From assembly GCA_024655905.1 (NCBI GenBank), contig JANLFP010000002.1, positions 1 through 64,000 of the forward strand: DNA of 64,000 nucleotides, written 5' to 3'. The translations under genes were made by a program, and so were the position numbers. Below the pieces are notes generated by a model. That model was not told the origin of the DNA. It saw only the letters and a program-made list of their open reading frames with translations, and did not search any database. This DNA is from Tepidanaerobacteraceae bacterium. GTDB lineage: Bacteria > Bacillota > Thermosediminibacteria > Thermosediminibacterales > Tepidanaerobacteraceae. Positions 32,823 through 42,270 of this stretch are shown here, piece by piece (the first letter of the stretch is position 1; each line of letters starts with the position of its first letter).

Positions 32823-35165
32823 ATGTACCGACCGTTTTTATTTTCGGCTGTATTTTTTCTATCCGGAATAGCGGCAGGGTACTTTATTAAAAGCATCCGG
32901 CTTTTTTTACTATTTATCGCAATAAGTTTCTTTGGCCTGCTGTTTTCCAGAGGGAGAAAAACTAAAAGCATTTTAATCGGCATTATGATATTTTTCGCCG
33001 GCGCATTTTATTATAATTTCAGGGCTGTCGGGACAGCCGGCACCATTGTAAATTATGCCGGAAAGCAGCAAATTGTGGTCGGTATGGTTAACGATTCCCC
33101 TGCCATTGAAGCCGACAGGGTGAGATATGATATTAAAGCTTTGTATATATTAGGAAACAACAGATATAAAAAGGTATCCGGCAGGATACTGCTTTCGGTG
33201 CTTCGGGATGAAAAAAACCATTACATCTTCAGATATGGAGATGTGGTAAAATTTTCCGGAAAACTCAAATTGCCTCAGGGAAAACGCAACCCAGGCGGGA
33301 TGGATTACAGAGCAAGCCTTTTGCAAAAAGGCATTTCCACCACCATGTTTTCCCGGGAAATAGAATATGTATGCCCCTATAATGCAAATTTGTTTATCAA
33401 AGCCGCATATTCTCTGAGAGAAAGCATTTCCGCATTTTATGAAAAGAATCTTCAACCAAACACTGCATCCTTACTGATGGGCATTGTCCTGGGCTTGAAA
33501 GGCGGCATTTCGGGAAATACCCTGAGGGCCTTTTCGGATTCGGGGACAATTCACCTCCTGGCAGTATCAGGGATGAATACTGCGATAATCTATGGAGCTC
33601 TCCAGTGGCTGTTTGACATTTTTCATATCTCCCGAATCATTTCGTTTCTGGCAGGTTCGTCGGCGATAATATTTTATTGTTTCATGGCAGGGCTTTCCCC
33701 TTCGGTTTTAAGGGCTGCCATAATGATAATGGTTTTAATGCTGGGCCGGGCGGCAGGAAGAAAAAACGACCCTTTAAACTCCCTGGGTCTGGCGGCGCAA
33801 GTTCTACTCCTGTTTAATCCGCTGTATCTTTTTTCCGTAAGTTTTCAGCTCTCCTTCGCAGCCACCCTGGGGATTATACTCTTTTATAAGCGCTTCAGGG
33901 ATTTTCTTTCACCCCTTCCGCATTTTCTGAGAGATTCTCTGGCCGTGATAATATCCGCACAACTTATGGTATGGCCTTTTGCCGCGTATTACTTCCACAA
34001 AGTATCACTAATAAGTTTTTTTTCTAATCTGGCAATAGTTCCTGCCGTGGGCCTTATATTGATTTTGGGTATTGTATCGGGATTGATTGGGCTTGTTTGT
34101 CTACCGGTCGGAATTATACCTGTTAAAATAACAGGTGCGTTATTATCTGCTGTGGAGCACGCCGCAGTTTTCAGTTCAAAACTTCCCTTTGCCACCAGAG
34201 CAATACCAAACCTATCACCGTTTATTATCATACTTTATTTTATCCTTACAGGCGTGATTTTTAATATCATTCAACCACCTTTCTATAGCGCTCGGAAGGC
34301 AAGGAAACTTGCTTCGATAATGCTTGCAGTGCTGGTCTTATTCGTTATAATTCCAAAAAATTCCGGCCTTGAGGTGACATTTGTAGATGTAGGCCAGGGG
34401 GACTGCATCTTTATAATGACAGAAAACGGCAGTACGGTATTAATAGACGGCGGCGGAGTGCCATCATATTATAATGCAGATTTTGACGTAGGCTCGGCCG
34501 TTGTGGAGCCATTTTTATACGGCAGGGGTGTCGACCATATTGATGTTGCGGTTTTCAGCCATTTTGACGACGACCATGCCCGAGGGCTTTTGACTATTTT
34601 AAAAGATATAAAGGTGGACACGGTTATATACGGCAAGCCTTCAGATTCTGCGATTTATAAGGATATGCTGGAAATCGTCCGCAAAAAAAATATAAAACTT
34701 ATCCAGGCGGGCAGGGGCGATGAATTTTATGTTGGGAAAGCGGTATTCGAGGTAATAAATCCTCCGCGGGAAAACGCTTTTGCCGACGAAAACGACAATT
34801 CGGTGGTGCTGAAGATGACATGTGAAAACATCCGATTTTTATTTACGGGAGACCTGGGCTTTGAAGGGGAAAGGCAGCTTGTAAATTCGGGATTGGATCT
34901 CGGAGCAGTGGTATTAAAAGCGGGCCATCACGGCAGCGCCACATCCACCTCGGAGGAGTTTCTTTCAAAAGTGAATCCTGCTATTGCGGTAATTTCCGCA
35001 GGCAAGGACAACAGCTTCGGCCATCCTTCTCAGAGGGTTCTGGATTTGTTTAAAGAAAAAGGCGTCAAAATTTATCGGACAGACCTTCAGGGAGCGGTGA
35101 CGTTTAAAATACAAAAAAATAATGTTAAGATATATACATCAATACCCGGGGAGATGGAAGAATGA
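32823..35165 (+). CDS. comEC: DNA internalization competence protein ComEC/Rec2
   Basis: This 780-residue protein has an N-terminal DUF4131-like domain with membrane segments, then the competence channel domain with GTIHLLAVSGMNTAIIYG and about eight helices, and from about residue 520 a metallo-beta-lactamase domain (VDVGQGDCIFI, SHFDDDHARG, GHHGSATS). ComEC carries single-stranded DNA across the membrane, and the MBL part probably degrades the other strand. comEA is not adjacent. The 3' end overlaps holA by 4 bases. Confidence 0.94.
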   Translation: MYRPFLFSAVFFLSGIAAGYFIKSIRLFLLFIAISFFGLLFSRGRKTKSILIGIMIFFAGAFYYNFRAVGTAGTIVNYAGKQQIVVGMVNDSPAIEADRVRYDIKALYILGNNRYKKVSGRILLSVLRDEKNHYIFRYGDVVKFSGKLKLPQGKRNPGGMDYRASLLQKGISTTMFSREIEYVCPYNANLFIKAAYSLRESISAFYEKNLQPNTASLLMGIVLGLKGGISGNTLRAFSDSGTIHLLAVSGMNTAIIYGALQWLFDIFHISRIISFLAGSSAIIFYCFMAGLSPSVLRAAIMIMVLMLGRAAGRKNDPLNSLGLAAQVLLLFNPLYLFSVSFQLSFAATLGIILFYKRFRDFLSPLPHFLRDSLAVIISAQLMVWPFAAYYFHKVSLISFFSNLAIVPAVGLILILGIVSGLIGLVCLPVGIIPVKITGALLSAVEHAAVFSSKLPFATRAIPNLSPFIIILYFILTGVIFNIIQPPFYSARKARKLASIMLAVLVLFVIIPKNSGLEVTFVDVGQGDCIFIMTENGSTVLIDGGGVPSYYNADFDVGSAVVEPFLYGRGVDHIDVAVFSHFDDDHARGLLTILKDIKVDTVIYGKPSDSAIYKDMLEIVRKKNIKLIQAGRGDEFYVGKAVFEVINPPRENAFADENDNSVVLKMTCENIRFLFTGDLGFEGERQLVNSGLDLGAVVLKAGHHGSATSTSEEFLSKVNPAIAVISAGKDNSFGHPSQRVLDLFKEKGVKIYRTDLQGAVTFKIQKNNVKIYTSIPGEMEE

Positions 35166-36133
35166 TGAACAATAATATCCTGCTGTTTTTTGGCGAAGAA
35201 AAATTTTTAATAAAAGAAGAGATACGGAAAATAAAAGAATCCATGATACCACCTCATATGGAAGCTGTAAATTTTATGGCGCTGGATGGCAGGACCGCGT
35301 CCGAAGACGAAATAATTACTAATGCCATGACTATACCCATGCTTGATGATAAAAAAATGATGGTGGTTGATAATGCTCGCTTTTTTGAAACCGCAACAAA
35401 GGGAAAAGAAGGGAGCGACTCCAGCAAGGATGATGAATTTATACAAAATTTAAATAAAATCCCATCATATACTCTGTTGATATTCACATGCGAGAAAGCG
35501 GACAAACGAAAAAAAATATTCAAATGGCTCCAAAAAGAAGGCGCTGTCAGGGAGTTTCAGGCACTATCCCTCAAAGACAAGGCGGTATGGGTGCAAAAAA
35601 GGGTTGCATTTTACGGCAAGAGAATTGATTTGTCTCTGGCGTATTTCATCGCCCAGAACACGGGTGACCTGTATCAAACCGAAATGGAATTGAGAAAAAT
35701 AACCGATTTTATTGGTGGGGAAGAAATACGGAAAAATGATATAATGGCTGTATTTTCGGGTTCGCTGGAAAAAAACATTTTTGATCTGACCGATTATATC
35801 GGAATGAAAAAAACTGATATGGCGGTTTATGTTTTGCATGATTTGCTTTTAAAGGGCGAAAAGGGCATAGTTATTCTTTATATGATATCCAAACACATCA
35901 TGGACCTCATATCTGTAAAATTGCTCAAAAACGCAGGGTTTCAGGAATTGAAGCAAAGACTGGGAATGCACCCTTTTGTTCTTAAAAAAGCCGTCGAGCA
36001 GGCGGAAAACTTCACATTGGGCGAATTGGAGCGGAATTTAAAACTTTGCCAGCAGCTGGACCTTGACATAAAAAAAGGAAAAATCGATGATAAAAAAGGC
36101 ATCGAATTGCTTGTTGCAAAAATGACAGAATAA
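35162..36133 (+). CDS. holA: DNA polymerase III delta subunit
   Basis: This 323-residue protein is the clamp-loader delta subunit, which opens the sliding clamp. It starts NNNILLFFGEEKFLIKEEI and continues with LDDKKMMVVDNARFF, a central LIFTCEKADKRKKIFKWLQ, and the C-terminal LLVAKMTE. The gene pair comEC-holA is conserved in Firmicutes. Two ATGs (35162 and 35165) overlap the comEC stop, and GGGGAGATGG lies upstream. Confidence 0.93.
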   Translation: MMNNNILLFFGEEKFLIKEEIRKIKESMIPPHMEAVNFMALDGRTASEDEIITNAMTIPMLDDKKMMVVDNARFFETATKGKEGSDSSKDDEFIQNLNKIPSYTLLIFTCEKADKRKKIFKWLQKEGAVREFQALSLKDKAVWVQKRVAFYGKRIDLSLAYFIAQNTGDLYQTEMELRKITDFIGGEEIRKNDIMAVFSGSLEKNIFDLTDYIGMKKTDMAVYVLHDLLLKGEKGIVILYMISKHIMDLISVKLLKNAGFQELKQRLGMHPFVLKKAVEQAENFTLGELERNLKLCQQLDLDIKKGKIDDKKGIELLVAKMTE

Positions 36134-36170
36134 AATAATCCATTATTGAAAATAAAGAATCCAAAATGTT

Positions 36171-36203
36171 AGGGCCGCTATTCCCGGCAGGGGAAAGCGG
36201 CCC
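36171..36203. terminator. Probable bidirectional terminator between holA and the convergent gene
   Basis: AGGGCCGCT (36171-36179) pairs with AGCGGCCCT (36195-36203), with a further CCC/GGG inside the loop. T runs on both sides are weak. Confidence 0.6.
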
Positions 36204-36209
36204 TTTGAT

Positions 36210-36797
36210 TTACTGATACCTGGGAGGCTGCTGGTTTCTGGCAGGAGCTGCCGGCTGAACAGTATGCTGGCCAAATTCCTGATTATAAGCGGAAGCCCGA
36301 TACTGCTGTTGATCTTTTGCAGGTGACACGGTTTGAGCGGTATGCTGACCGAATTCCTGGCTATAGGCCGATGCCCTGTACTGTTCCTGCGGCCTTGCCG
36401 GTGACACGGTTTGTGCAGAGTGCTTTCCGAACTCCTGGCTGTATGCTGCAATTCTTGCCTGAGAAGCGCCGGCATACATGGGCTGGCCTGCTTGTGCCTG
36501 ATACTGCTGGGTCACCTGCGTTGCAATATCACGGCTGACGGAGGATAATTGTTGCAGTTGCCGCGAAAGGTCGCTGCACATTTTCTGCATCATGCTGAGC
36601 TGTTCCGTAGCTTTCTGTTCTGTCTGCTGCAGTTGCTGCAATTTTTGAGCTGTGGCGGATTCTGCGGAAAACAGTTGTGACAACTGAGCTGCATTGTTCT
36701 GCTCGGCCCGGGAGAGCTGGCTTACAATCTGATTAAAATTGTTTAGATTCTGCTGGAACTGTTGAATCTGCTGCTGAAGAGCCATTACCTTATCCAA
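36210..36797 (-). CDS. Gln-rich coiled-coil protein with three C-terminal tandem repeats
   Basis: This is a 195-residue protein. Residues 5-110 are a Gln-rich coiled coil (LQQQIQQFQQNLNNFN, LQQTEQKATEQLSMM). The C-terminal third has three 27-29-residue repeats around AYSQEFGQHTAQTVSPA and QQQYRAS. The EFxxxT pattern recalls gamma-type small acid-soluble spore proteins, and the gene sits beside gpr, the SASP protease, but the likeness is slight. The start at 36797 (TTG) follows GGAGGTGG; a GTG at 36806 would overlap that site. Confidence 0.65.
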   Translation of the reverse strand: MDKVMALQQQIQQFQQNLNNFNQIVSQLSRAEQNNAAQLSQLFSAESATAQKLQQLQQTEQKATEQLSMMQKMCSDLSRQLQQLSSVSRDIATQVTQQYQAQAGQPMYAGASQARIAAYSQEFGKHSAQTVSPARPQEQYRASAYSQEFGQHTAQTVSPAKDQQQYRASAYNQEFGQHTVQPAAPARNQQPPRYQ

Positions 36798-36880
36798 GAC
36801 AACCACCTCCAGGCAATTTTGAGATTAGTACGCTCTAATCTCATTTTTATTTTTTCACAAAAAGCTTAATATTAAACTGG

Positions 36881-36910
36881 AAAAAAAATCGCGTAAGCAA
36901 CGGCTTACGC
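36881..36910 (-). terminator. Intrinsic terminator of rpsT (minus strand)
   Basis: GCGTAAGC (36891-36898) and GCTTACGC (36903-36910) form a perfect stem, followed on the minus strand by eight T residues (A run at 36881-36888). Confidence 0.92.
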
Positions 36911-36914
36911 TGAT

Positions 36915-37190
36915 TTAACTTGCTGCTGTGCCGGATTGAGACATCCTTCTGTAAAGACTGGATTTTTTTCTCGCAGCGGCATTTTTGTGAATTACGCCTT
37001 TGGAAGCGGCCTTGTCTATAGCTTTAATGGCATTGACCAGGCAAGTCTTGATGTTGTCCGAATCGGCTGTTTTTAAGGCTTCGGCGAATTTTTTAACAGC
37101 ATACCTAACCTGAGATTTTACCATATTATTTCTAAATGTGCGCTTTCTGGCCTGGCGGACCTTTTTCTTGGCCGATGCTATATTTGGCAA
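36915..37190 (-). CDS. rpsT: 30S ribosomal protein S20
   Basis: This 91-residue basic protein binds 16S rRNA early in 30S assembly. It starts PNIASAKKKVRQARKRTFRNN and ends KGVIHKNAAARKKSSLYRRM, which is the family signature. It starts with TTG behind GGGGGTG on the minus strand and ends at a strong terminator. In Firmicutes rpsT is usually found, in opposite orientation, between holA and gpr, as here. Confidence 0.97.
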   Translation of the reverse strand: MPNIASAKKKVRQARKRTFRNNMVKSQVRYAVKKFAEALKTADSDNIKTCLVNAIKAIDKAASKGVIHKNAAARKKSSLYRRMSQSGTAAS

Positions 37191-37378
37191 AACTTTTCAC
37201 CCCCTTGAAATGCTAAAAACTATTTTATCATTTCATTTGTTAAAAAGCAAGGGACAAAAAGATTTTAAGGCATCATGGCATTTTATGCGGATTAAAAGCT
37301 GCTTTTGCATATGTTTCTGCATATTATAAAAATCTTAAGGTTAATATAATAAAAGAATAAAAACGGAGGTGATAAAAA

Positions 37379-37705
37379 ATGGTAGGTATGATAATTAGAT
37401 TTATAGTTTCAGCGCTGGTTTTGATGCTTGTAAGCTTCATACTGCCCGGTTTCAAAGTGGCGGGATTTACGGGAGCCCTGATTGCGGCTATTGTCATTGC
37501 CATACTGGGTTTCATTGTCGAAAGTCTTTTGGGAAACAAGATTTCCCCCCAGAACCGTGGAATAGTAGGTTTTATCACGGCGGCTGTGGTAATATATTTT
37601 GCCCAATTTCTGGTTCCCGCCATGAACGTCACATGGTGGGGAGCTCTGCTGGCTTCCCTGGTGATTGGCATAATCGATGCCTTTGTGCCTACCGAGCTTC
37701 GATAA
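37379..37705 (+). CDS. YvlD/phage-holin-4-type membrane protein
   Basis: This 108-residue protein has four hydrophobic segments and the PF04020-like pattern MIIRFIVSALVLMLVSFILPGF, then FIVESLLG, then FLVPAMNVTWWGALLASLVIGI. The family includes B. subtilis YvlD; its role is unknown, perhaps in envelope stress. It has GGAGGTG upstream. It ends only 14 bases before the gpr frame, so the two are probably co-transcribed. Confidence 0.82.
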   Translation: MVGMIIRFIVSALVLMLVSFILPGFKVAGFTGALIAAIVIAILGFIVESLLGNKISPQNRGIVGFITAAVVIYFAQFLVPAMNVTWWGALLASLVIGIIDAFVPTELR

Positions 37706-37718
37706 GGAGGGATAAATT

Positions 37719-38693
37719 ATAGAGAAAAACATTCGCACCGATCTTGCTATAGAAGCAAGAGAGCTGACGGGTGGCGGGGAACTTGCAGGGGTGCAGGTGG
37801 AAACGGAAAAATCTGATGAAATGACCATAAGCAGGGTAAGGATAGAAAATGAAGCCGGTGCCGAAGCCATGGGAAAGCCGATAGGATATTATGTAACGCT
37901 GGAAGTGCCCCGCCTTAAAGAAAGAGATCCTGTACTTGCGGAAGAAGTCAGCAAAAACATGGCTGAGGAACTGAAAAATATGATAGAACTGCCGGAGGAT
38001 GCCACAATACTGGTTATAGGTTTGGGCAACTGGAATGTAACGCCGGATTCACTTGGTCCGAAAGTCATCAGCAGGTTAATTATCACCAGGCATCTTATGG
38101 AAATGATGCCTGACAAATATAGTACGAAGAATGGCATCAGGCCTATCTGCGCTCTGGCTCCGGGAGTTCTTGGAATAACAGGCATAGAGACCGGTGAGAT
38201 TATCAGGGGTCTGGTGGAAAAGATAAGACCAAAGCTGATAATAGCCATTGATGCGCTTGCAGCCAGGAGCATGGAGCGCATAAGCACCACAATACAGATA
38301 TCCGATACCGGAGTATACCCGGGGTCTGGCATAGGCAATCGCCGTATGGGCATTACTGAAGAAACGATGGGTGTTAAAATAGTGGCGATAGGGGTGCCGA
38401 CTGTAGTGGATGCTGCCACAATGGCAAATGATACGTTGGACATGCTTATAGGTCAGTTCACGCGACAGGCCCGGCCCGGCAGTGAATTTTACAGGATGCT
38501 GCAGGAGCTTGATAAAGAAGAGAAATACAGACTTATTCACGAAGTGCTTTCTCCTTTCGTGGGACAGCTGGTAGTAACGCCGAAAGAGATAGATTCCTTA
38601 ATAGACAACACTGCCAGAACGCTCGCTGGAGGTTTGAACCTGGCTCTTCATCCGGGAATCAGCTATGAGGAGGTGAGCACTTTTCTTCAATAA
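37719..38693 (+). CDS. gpr: Germination protease (SASP-degrading), non-canonical start
   Basis: This 324-residue endopeptidase degrades small acid-soluble spore proteins during germination. The conserved N-terminus IRTDLAIEARELTG is present, followed by ILVIGLGNWNVTPDSLGPKV, PGVLGITGIETGEII, IIAIDALAARS and DTGVYPGSGIGNRR. In this frame the first ATG/GTG/TTG is a GTG at 37791, which would delete the conserved N-terminus and lies 80 bases from the only Shine-Dalgarno (AGGAGGG, 37706-37712). The codon at the proper distance is ATA at 37719 (or ATT at 37716); a TAA at 37713 blocks anything further upstream. Confidence 0.92.
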   Translation: MEKNIRTDLAIEARELTGGGELAGVQVETEKSDEMTISRVRIENEAGAEAMGKPIGYYVTLEVPRLKERDPVLAEEVSKNMAEELKNMIELPEDATILVIGLGNWNVTPDSLGPKVISRLIITRHLMEMMPDKYSTKNGIRPICALAPGVLGITGIETGEIIRGLVEKIRPKLIIAIDALAARSMERISTTIQISDTGVYPGSGIGNRRMGITEETMGVKIVAIGVPTVVDAATMANDTLDMLIGQFTRQARPGSEFYRMLQELDKEEKYRLIHEVLSPFVGQLVVTPKEIDSLIDNTARTLAGGLNLALHPGISYEEVSTFLQ

Positions 38694-38696
38694 TAG

Positions 38697-38722
38697 TGAG
38701 GCAAAAAGGCCTCATTTTTTTT
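38697..38722 (+). terminator. Intrinsic terminator after gpr
   Basis: TGAGGC-AAAAAG-GCCTCA is followed by eight T residues. It excludes the GTG at 38696 as the spoIIP start. Confidence 0.9.
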
Positions 38723-38761
38723 GTGTACATTGAATATGTTTTAGAGAAGGAAGTGATAACC

Positions 38762-39922
38762 TTGATAAGATTTAAAGTTATAAACGTCAAAAAAAACATG
38801 CAATTTGCAATCATCGGCATCATACTGCTGATGTTTGCTGCGTTCATTGCGGGAGCCTGGCGTTCAACAAAATCTATTCCCGTTTTTGGTGGAGGAATGA
38901 GCAGGAGCATTAATGAGGGCATAAATCTCGTCCAGCGGTTAAATGAAGGGGTTTTCATGAAAATGATCTGTTGGAGCTTACCTGTGATTGATGCCGCATC
39001 CGATGAAGAATTTTCTCCAGTCAACTTGGTGTCGCTCGCCAGGAATGCATTCAAAATGCTGACGAATGCAGACATCGATAATCCAAAAAGCTATTTTTCA
39101 CTACAGGTTCCGATTATGAGCCTTGCCGCATCGGAAATGGTTTCAACACCGGGAGTAGAAGTGCCTGAAAAGGACCCTGCGGTAGTGGAGAACGAGCATG
39201 TACCGGAACAAAATCCCCCGGCGGCTCCGGAACCCGAAATGTCGGCAGAGGTGGAAAAAATAGCGCCGGTCAAAGGAAAACCGCTGGTTTTGATTTACCA
39301 CACCCATACCACCGAATCTTACACGCCTTCAAAAGCATACAACTATAAACCCAGAGATAATGCATACCATACTGACGATCTTAACTTCAGCGTAGTAAGA
39401 GTCGGGGATGTAATGGCCGATGAATTGAATAAGATGGGTATTCCTGCTTTGCATAACAAAACCATACATGATGTGCCCACATATATGACCTCATATACCA
39501 ATTCCTTGAAGACTTGCGAACAGATTCTAAAAGCCAATCCATCCATAAAAATATTGATAGACCTTCACCGTGACGCTCCCGTGGCAGACCCTCAAAAATC
39601 AAGAGAATTGACAACAGTAAAGATCGACGGCAAGACATATTCAAGAATCATGCTGGTCATCGGAAGTGACAAGACATTCCCTCACCCTCACTGGAAGGAG
39701 AACTATCAATTCGGTGTGCTGGTCGACAATAAGCTGGAAGAACTTTATCCGGGCATTTCCAGAGGAATAGATTTGAGAAAAGAGAGGTTCAACCAGCACC
39801 TTTCCAATAAAGCAATTCTGGTGGAAATAGGCAGCCACGGAAATACAATGGAGGAATCCATTGCATCGGCAAAAGCTTTTGCCAGAGCCCTTTCGGAAGT
39901 GATTAAAAATCTGACATTGTAG
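38762..39922 (+). CDS. spoIIP: Stage II sporulation protein P
   Basis: This 386-residue membrane-anchored peptidoglycan amidase and endopeptidase works with SpoIID and SpoIIM in engulfment. It has an N-terminal membrane anchor (FAIIGIILLMFAAFIAG), a Pro/Glu-rich linker, then the SpoIIP domain: LVLIYHTHTTESYTPS, ILIDLHRDAPV, and AILVEIGSHGNTMEES, which supply the zinc ligands. The TTG at 38762 is chosen because AAGGAAGTG lies 7 bases upstream. Confidence 0.95.
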   Translation: MIRFKVINVKKNMQFAIIGIILLMFAAFIAGAWRSTKSIPVFGGGMSRSINEGINLVQRLNEGVFMKMICWSLPVIDAASDEEFSPVNLVSLARNAFKMLTNADIDNPKSYFSLQVPIMSLAASEMVSTPGVEVPEKDPAVVENEHVPEQNPPAAPEPEMSAEVEKIAPVKGKPLVLIYHTHTTESYTPSKAYNYKPRDNAYHTDDLNFSVVRVGDVMADELNKMGIPALHNKTIHDVPTYMTSYTNSLKTCEQILKANPSIKILIDLHRDAPVADPQKSRELTTVKIDGKTYSRIMLVIGSDKTFPHPHWKENYQFGVLVDNKLEELYPGISRGIDLRKERFNQHLSNKAILVEIGSHGNTMEESIASAKAFARALSEVIKNLTL

Positions 39923-40086
39923 AATGAAAATCGAAGTATTAGCCAAGAATAAAAAACGAGTATAAAAATCTAAAGAAAGTACAATCATGATTCGAAGATT
40001 ACTTTTGCGGAAAGCAGTTTTCAATATATGTCTAATTTCATAATGTTGCGGACGCAGGAGCTTTAAAGCGAGAAAGGTGAGTATGC

Positions 40087-40434
40087 GTGAATTATAAAGA
40101 TTTATTTACATTGATTATAATCTTTTTCTTTGTTCTTTGCATGGGGCTTCGGTTGGCTGAGGCCGGAGTTTACACTATGATGGGTCTTGATAAAAAGCCT
40201 GATAGTTTTGATTTTGATTTTGACTTTCAAAGCAGGGTTTATGAAATCTCGCTAATGGGCGCGCGCCGGCAATTTTACGGGACCTTCAAAATAGCAGATT
40301 TCTATGCAGACAAGAAACTGGTCCGCATAAAATTGTCAGGCAGGGATTTCACACTGCACCCTTTGATAGATTTGGGATTTATATTAAAGAGCGGGGTGAA
40401 TCTTGATAAAAAATCCACCAAAATGTATAATTGA
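40087..40434 (+). CDS. Secreted or membrane-anchored protein of unknown function
   Basis: This is a 115-residue protein with one hydrophobic N-terminal segment (FTLIIIFFFVLCMGLRLAEA), then an acidic DSFDFDFDFQSRVYEIS and a beta-like C-terminal part. It lies between spoIIP and lepA, where clostridia often have a small unknown gene. It starts with GTG behind AAAGGTGAG. No family recognised. Confidence 0.6.
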   Translation: MNYKDLFTLIIIFFFVLCMGLRLAEAGVYTMMGLDKKPDSFDFDFDFQSRVYEISLMGARRQFYGTFKIADFYADKKLVRIKLSGRDFTLHPLIDLGFILKSGVNLDKKSTKMYN

Positions 40435-40467
40435 ATGTAAAATGGAAAGCAAAATGAGGTGGAATAT

Positions 40468-42270
40468 ATGTCTATACCCCGCGAAAGAATCAGGAACTTC
40501 TGCATTATAGCCCATATTGATCACGGAAAATCCACTTTAGCGGATAGACTCCTGGAGTATACGGATACCATACCCGCCAGGGAGATGGAGGACCAGGTCC
40601 TGGATAAAATGGAATTGGAGAGGGAGAGAGGAATAACAATCAAAGCCCAGGCGGTTCGGATGATATATCGCGCGGATGATGGGCAGGATTACCTGCTTAA
40701 TTTGATTGATACACCCGGACACGTGGATTTTAATTACGAGGTTTCAAGAAGCCTTGCAGCCTGCGAAGGAGCGCTGCTGGTGGTGGACGCCACTCAGGGG
40801 ATTGAGGCGCAGACATTGGCCAACACATATCTTGCGTTGGAACATAACCTTGAAATAGTGCCGGTTATAAATAAAATCGACCTTCCAAGTGCCGATCCTG
40901 AAGAGACAAAAAGAGAAATAGAAGACATAATCGGCCTTTCCACCGAGGAAGCGGTACTTGCATCGGCCAAAGAAGGCATCGGGGTGAAGGAAGTGCTGGA
41001 GGCTGTCGTAAAGCTTATACCTCCGCCAAAAGGGCGCATCGAAGACCCTTTGAGAGCTCTGATATTCGACTCTTTTTATGACTCCTACAAGGGGGCTGTC
41101 GCCTTCGTGCGAGTTATGGAAGGAGAAATATTTCCCAAAAAGATTATAAAAATGATGTCTACGGGTAAAACTTTTGAAGTTGCCGAAGTTGGAGTTTTTA
41201 AGCCGGACATGGTGGCTGTCGACAGCCTTAAGGCCGGAGAAGTCGGATATGTGGTGGCCAGCATAAAAAATGTTACCGACACCCGGGTGGGCGACACCAT
41301 TACCGATGCCGAAAGACCTGCGGAAAAACCCCTGCCCGGCTATAAGAAAGCAGTGCCGGTGGTGTTCTGCGGCATGTACCCCGCAGAGGGAGAGGATTAT
41401 GAAAACCTGAAAGATGCTCTGGGGAAACTGCGATTGAACGATGCATCTTTATTCTTTGAACCCGAAACTTCGGCGGCTCTAGGATTCGGATTCCGATGCG
41501 GCTTTCTCGGACTGCTTCATATGGATGTAATATGCGAACGGCTCGAGCGGGAATACGACCTGAACCTTATAACCACTGCACCCAGCGTAATCTATAAAGT
41601 TACAAAAACCAACGGAGATAAAATCGATGTGGACAATCCCACAAATTTTCCGCACCCTACGGAAATAGAATATATTGAAGAACCGTATGTGGATGCTTCC
41701 ATAATGCTTCCCACCGAATACGTGGGAACCGTAATGGAACTGTGCCAGGACAAGCGCGGTACTTTTAAGGATATGCAGTATATAAATCAAAAAAGGGTTA
41801 TATTGAAATATGACATGCCGCTCTCTGAAATAATATATGATTTTTTCGATCAACTAAAATCCCGGACCAGAGGATATGCTTCGCTGGATTATGAAATTTC
41901 GGGCTATAAAAAATCCGATCTTGTCAAGCTGGACATACTTATAAACGGCGAAGCGGTAGATGCGCTTTCTTTCATTGTCCATAAGGATAAGGCCGCAGGC
42001 CGCGGCCGTCAGATGGTGGAAAAACTGAAAGAAGTAATTCCCCGCCACCTCTTCGAGATACCCATACAGGCCGCCATCGGAGGGAAAATAATAGCCCGGG
42101 AAACGGTGAGCGCCATGAGGAAAAATGTGCTTGCAAAATGCTACGGCGGGGATGTGACCAGAAAGAAAAAGCTTCTCGAAAAGCAAAAGGAAGGCAAAAA
42201 AAGGATGCGCCAGCTGGGGAATGTTGAAGTGCCGCAGGAAGCTTTCATGGCGGTTTTGAAAATTGAGTAG
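40468..42270 (+). CDS. lepA: Elongation factor 4 (LepA)
   Basis: This 600-residue ribosomal GTPase can back-translocate tRNAs and takes part in 30S assembly. G1 is AHIDHGKST (residues 15-23), then [21 protein letters not shown] and NKIDLPSA. The LepA-specific C-terminal domain contains [26 protein letters not shown]. The ATG at 40468 follows GAGGTGG; the GTG at 40459 belongs to that site. The 3' end overlaps hemW by 8 bases. Confidence 0.97.
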   Translation: MSIPRERIRNFCIIAHIDHGKSTLADRLLEYTDTIPAREMEDQVLDKMELERERGITIKAQAVRMIYRADDGQDYLLNLIDTPGHVDFNYEVSRSLAACEGALLVVDATQGIEAQTLANTYLALEHNLEIVPVINKIDLPSADPEETKREIEDIIGLSTEEAVLASAKEGIGVKEVLEAVVKLIPPPKGRIEDPLRALIFDSFYDSYKGAVAFVRVMEGEIFPKKIIKMMSTGKTFEVAEVGVFKPDMVAVDSLKAGEVGYVVASIKNVTDTRVGDTITDAERPAEKPLPGYKKAVPVVFCGMYPAEGEDYENLKDALGKLRLNDASLFFEPETSAALGFGFRCGFLGLLHMDVICERLEREYDLNLITTAPSVIYKVTKTNGDKIDVDNPTNFPHPTEIEYIEEPYVDASIMLPTEYVGTVMELCQDKRGTFKDMQYINQKRVILKYDMPLSEIIYDFFDQLKSRTRGYASLDYEISGYKKSDLVKLDILINGEAVDALSFIVHKDKAAGRGRQMVEKLKEVIPRHLFEIPIQAAIGGKIIARETVSAMRKNVLAKCYGGDVTRKKKLLEKQKEGKKRMRQLGNVEVPQEAFMAVLKIE

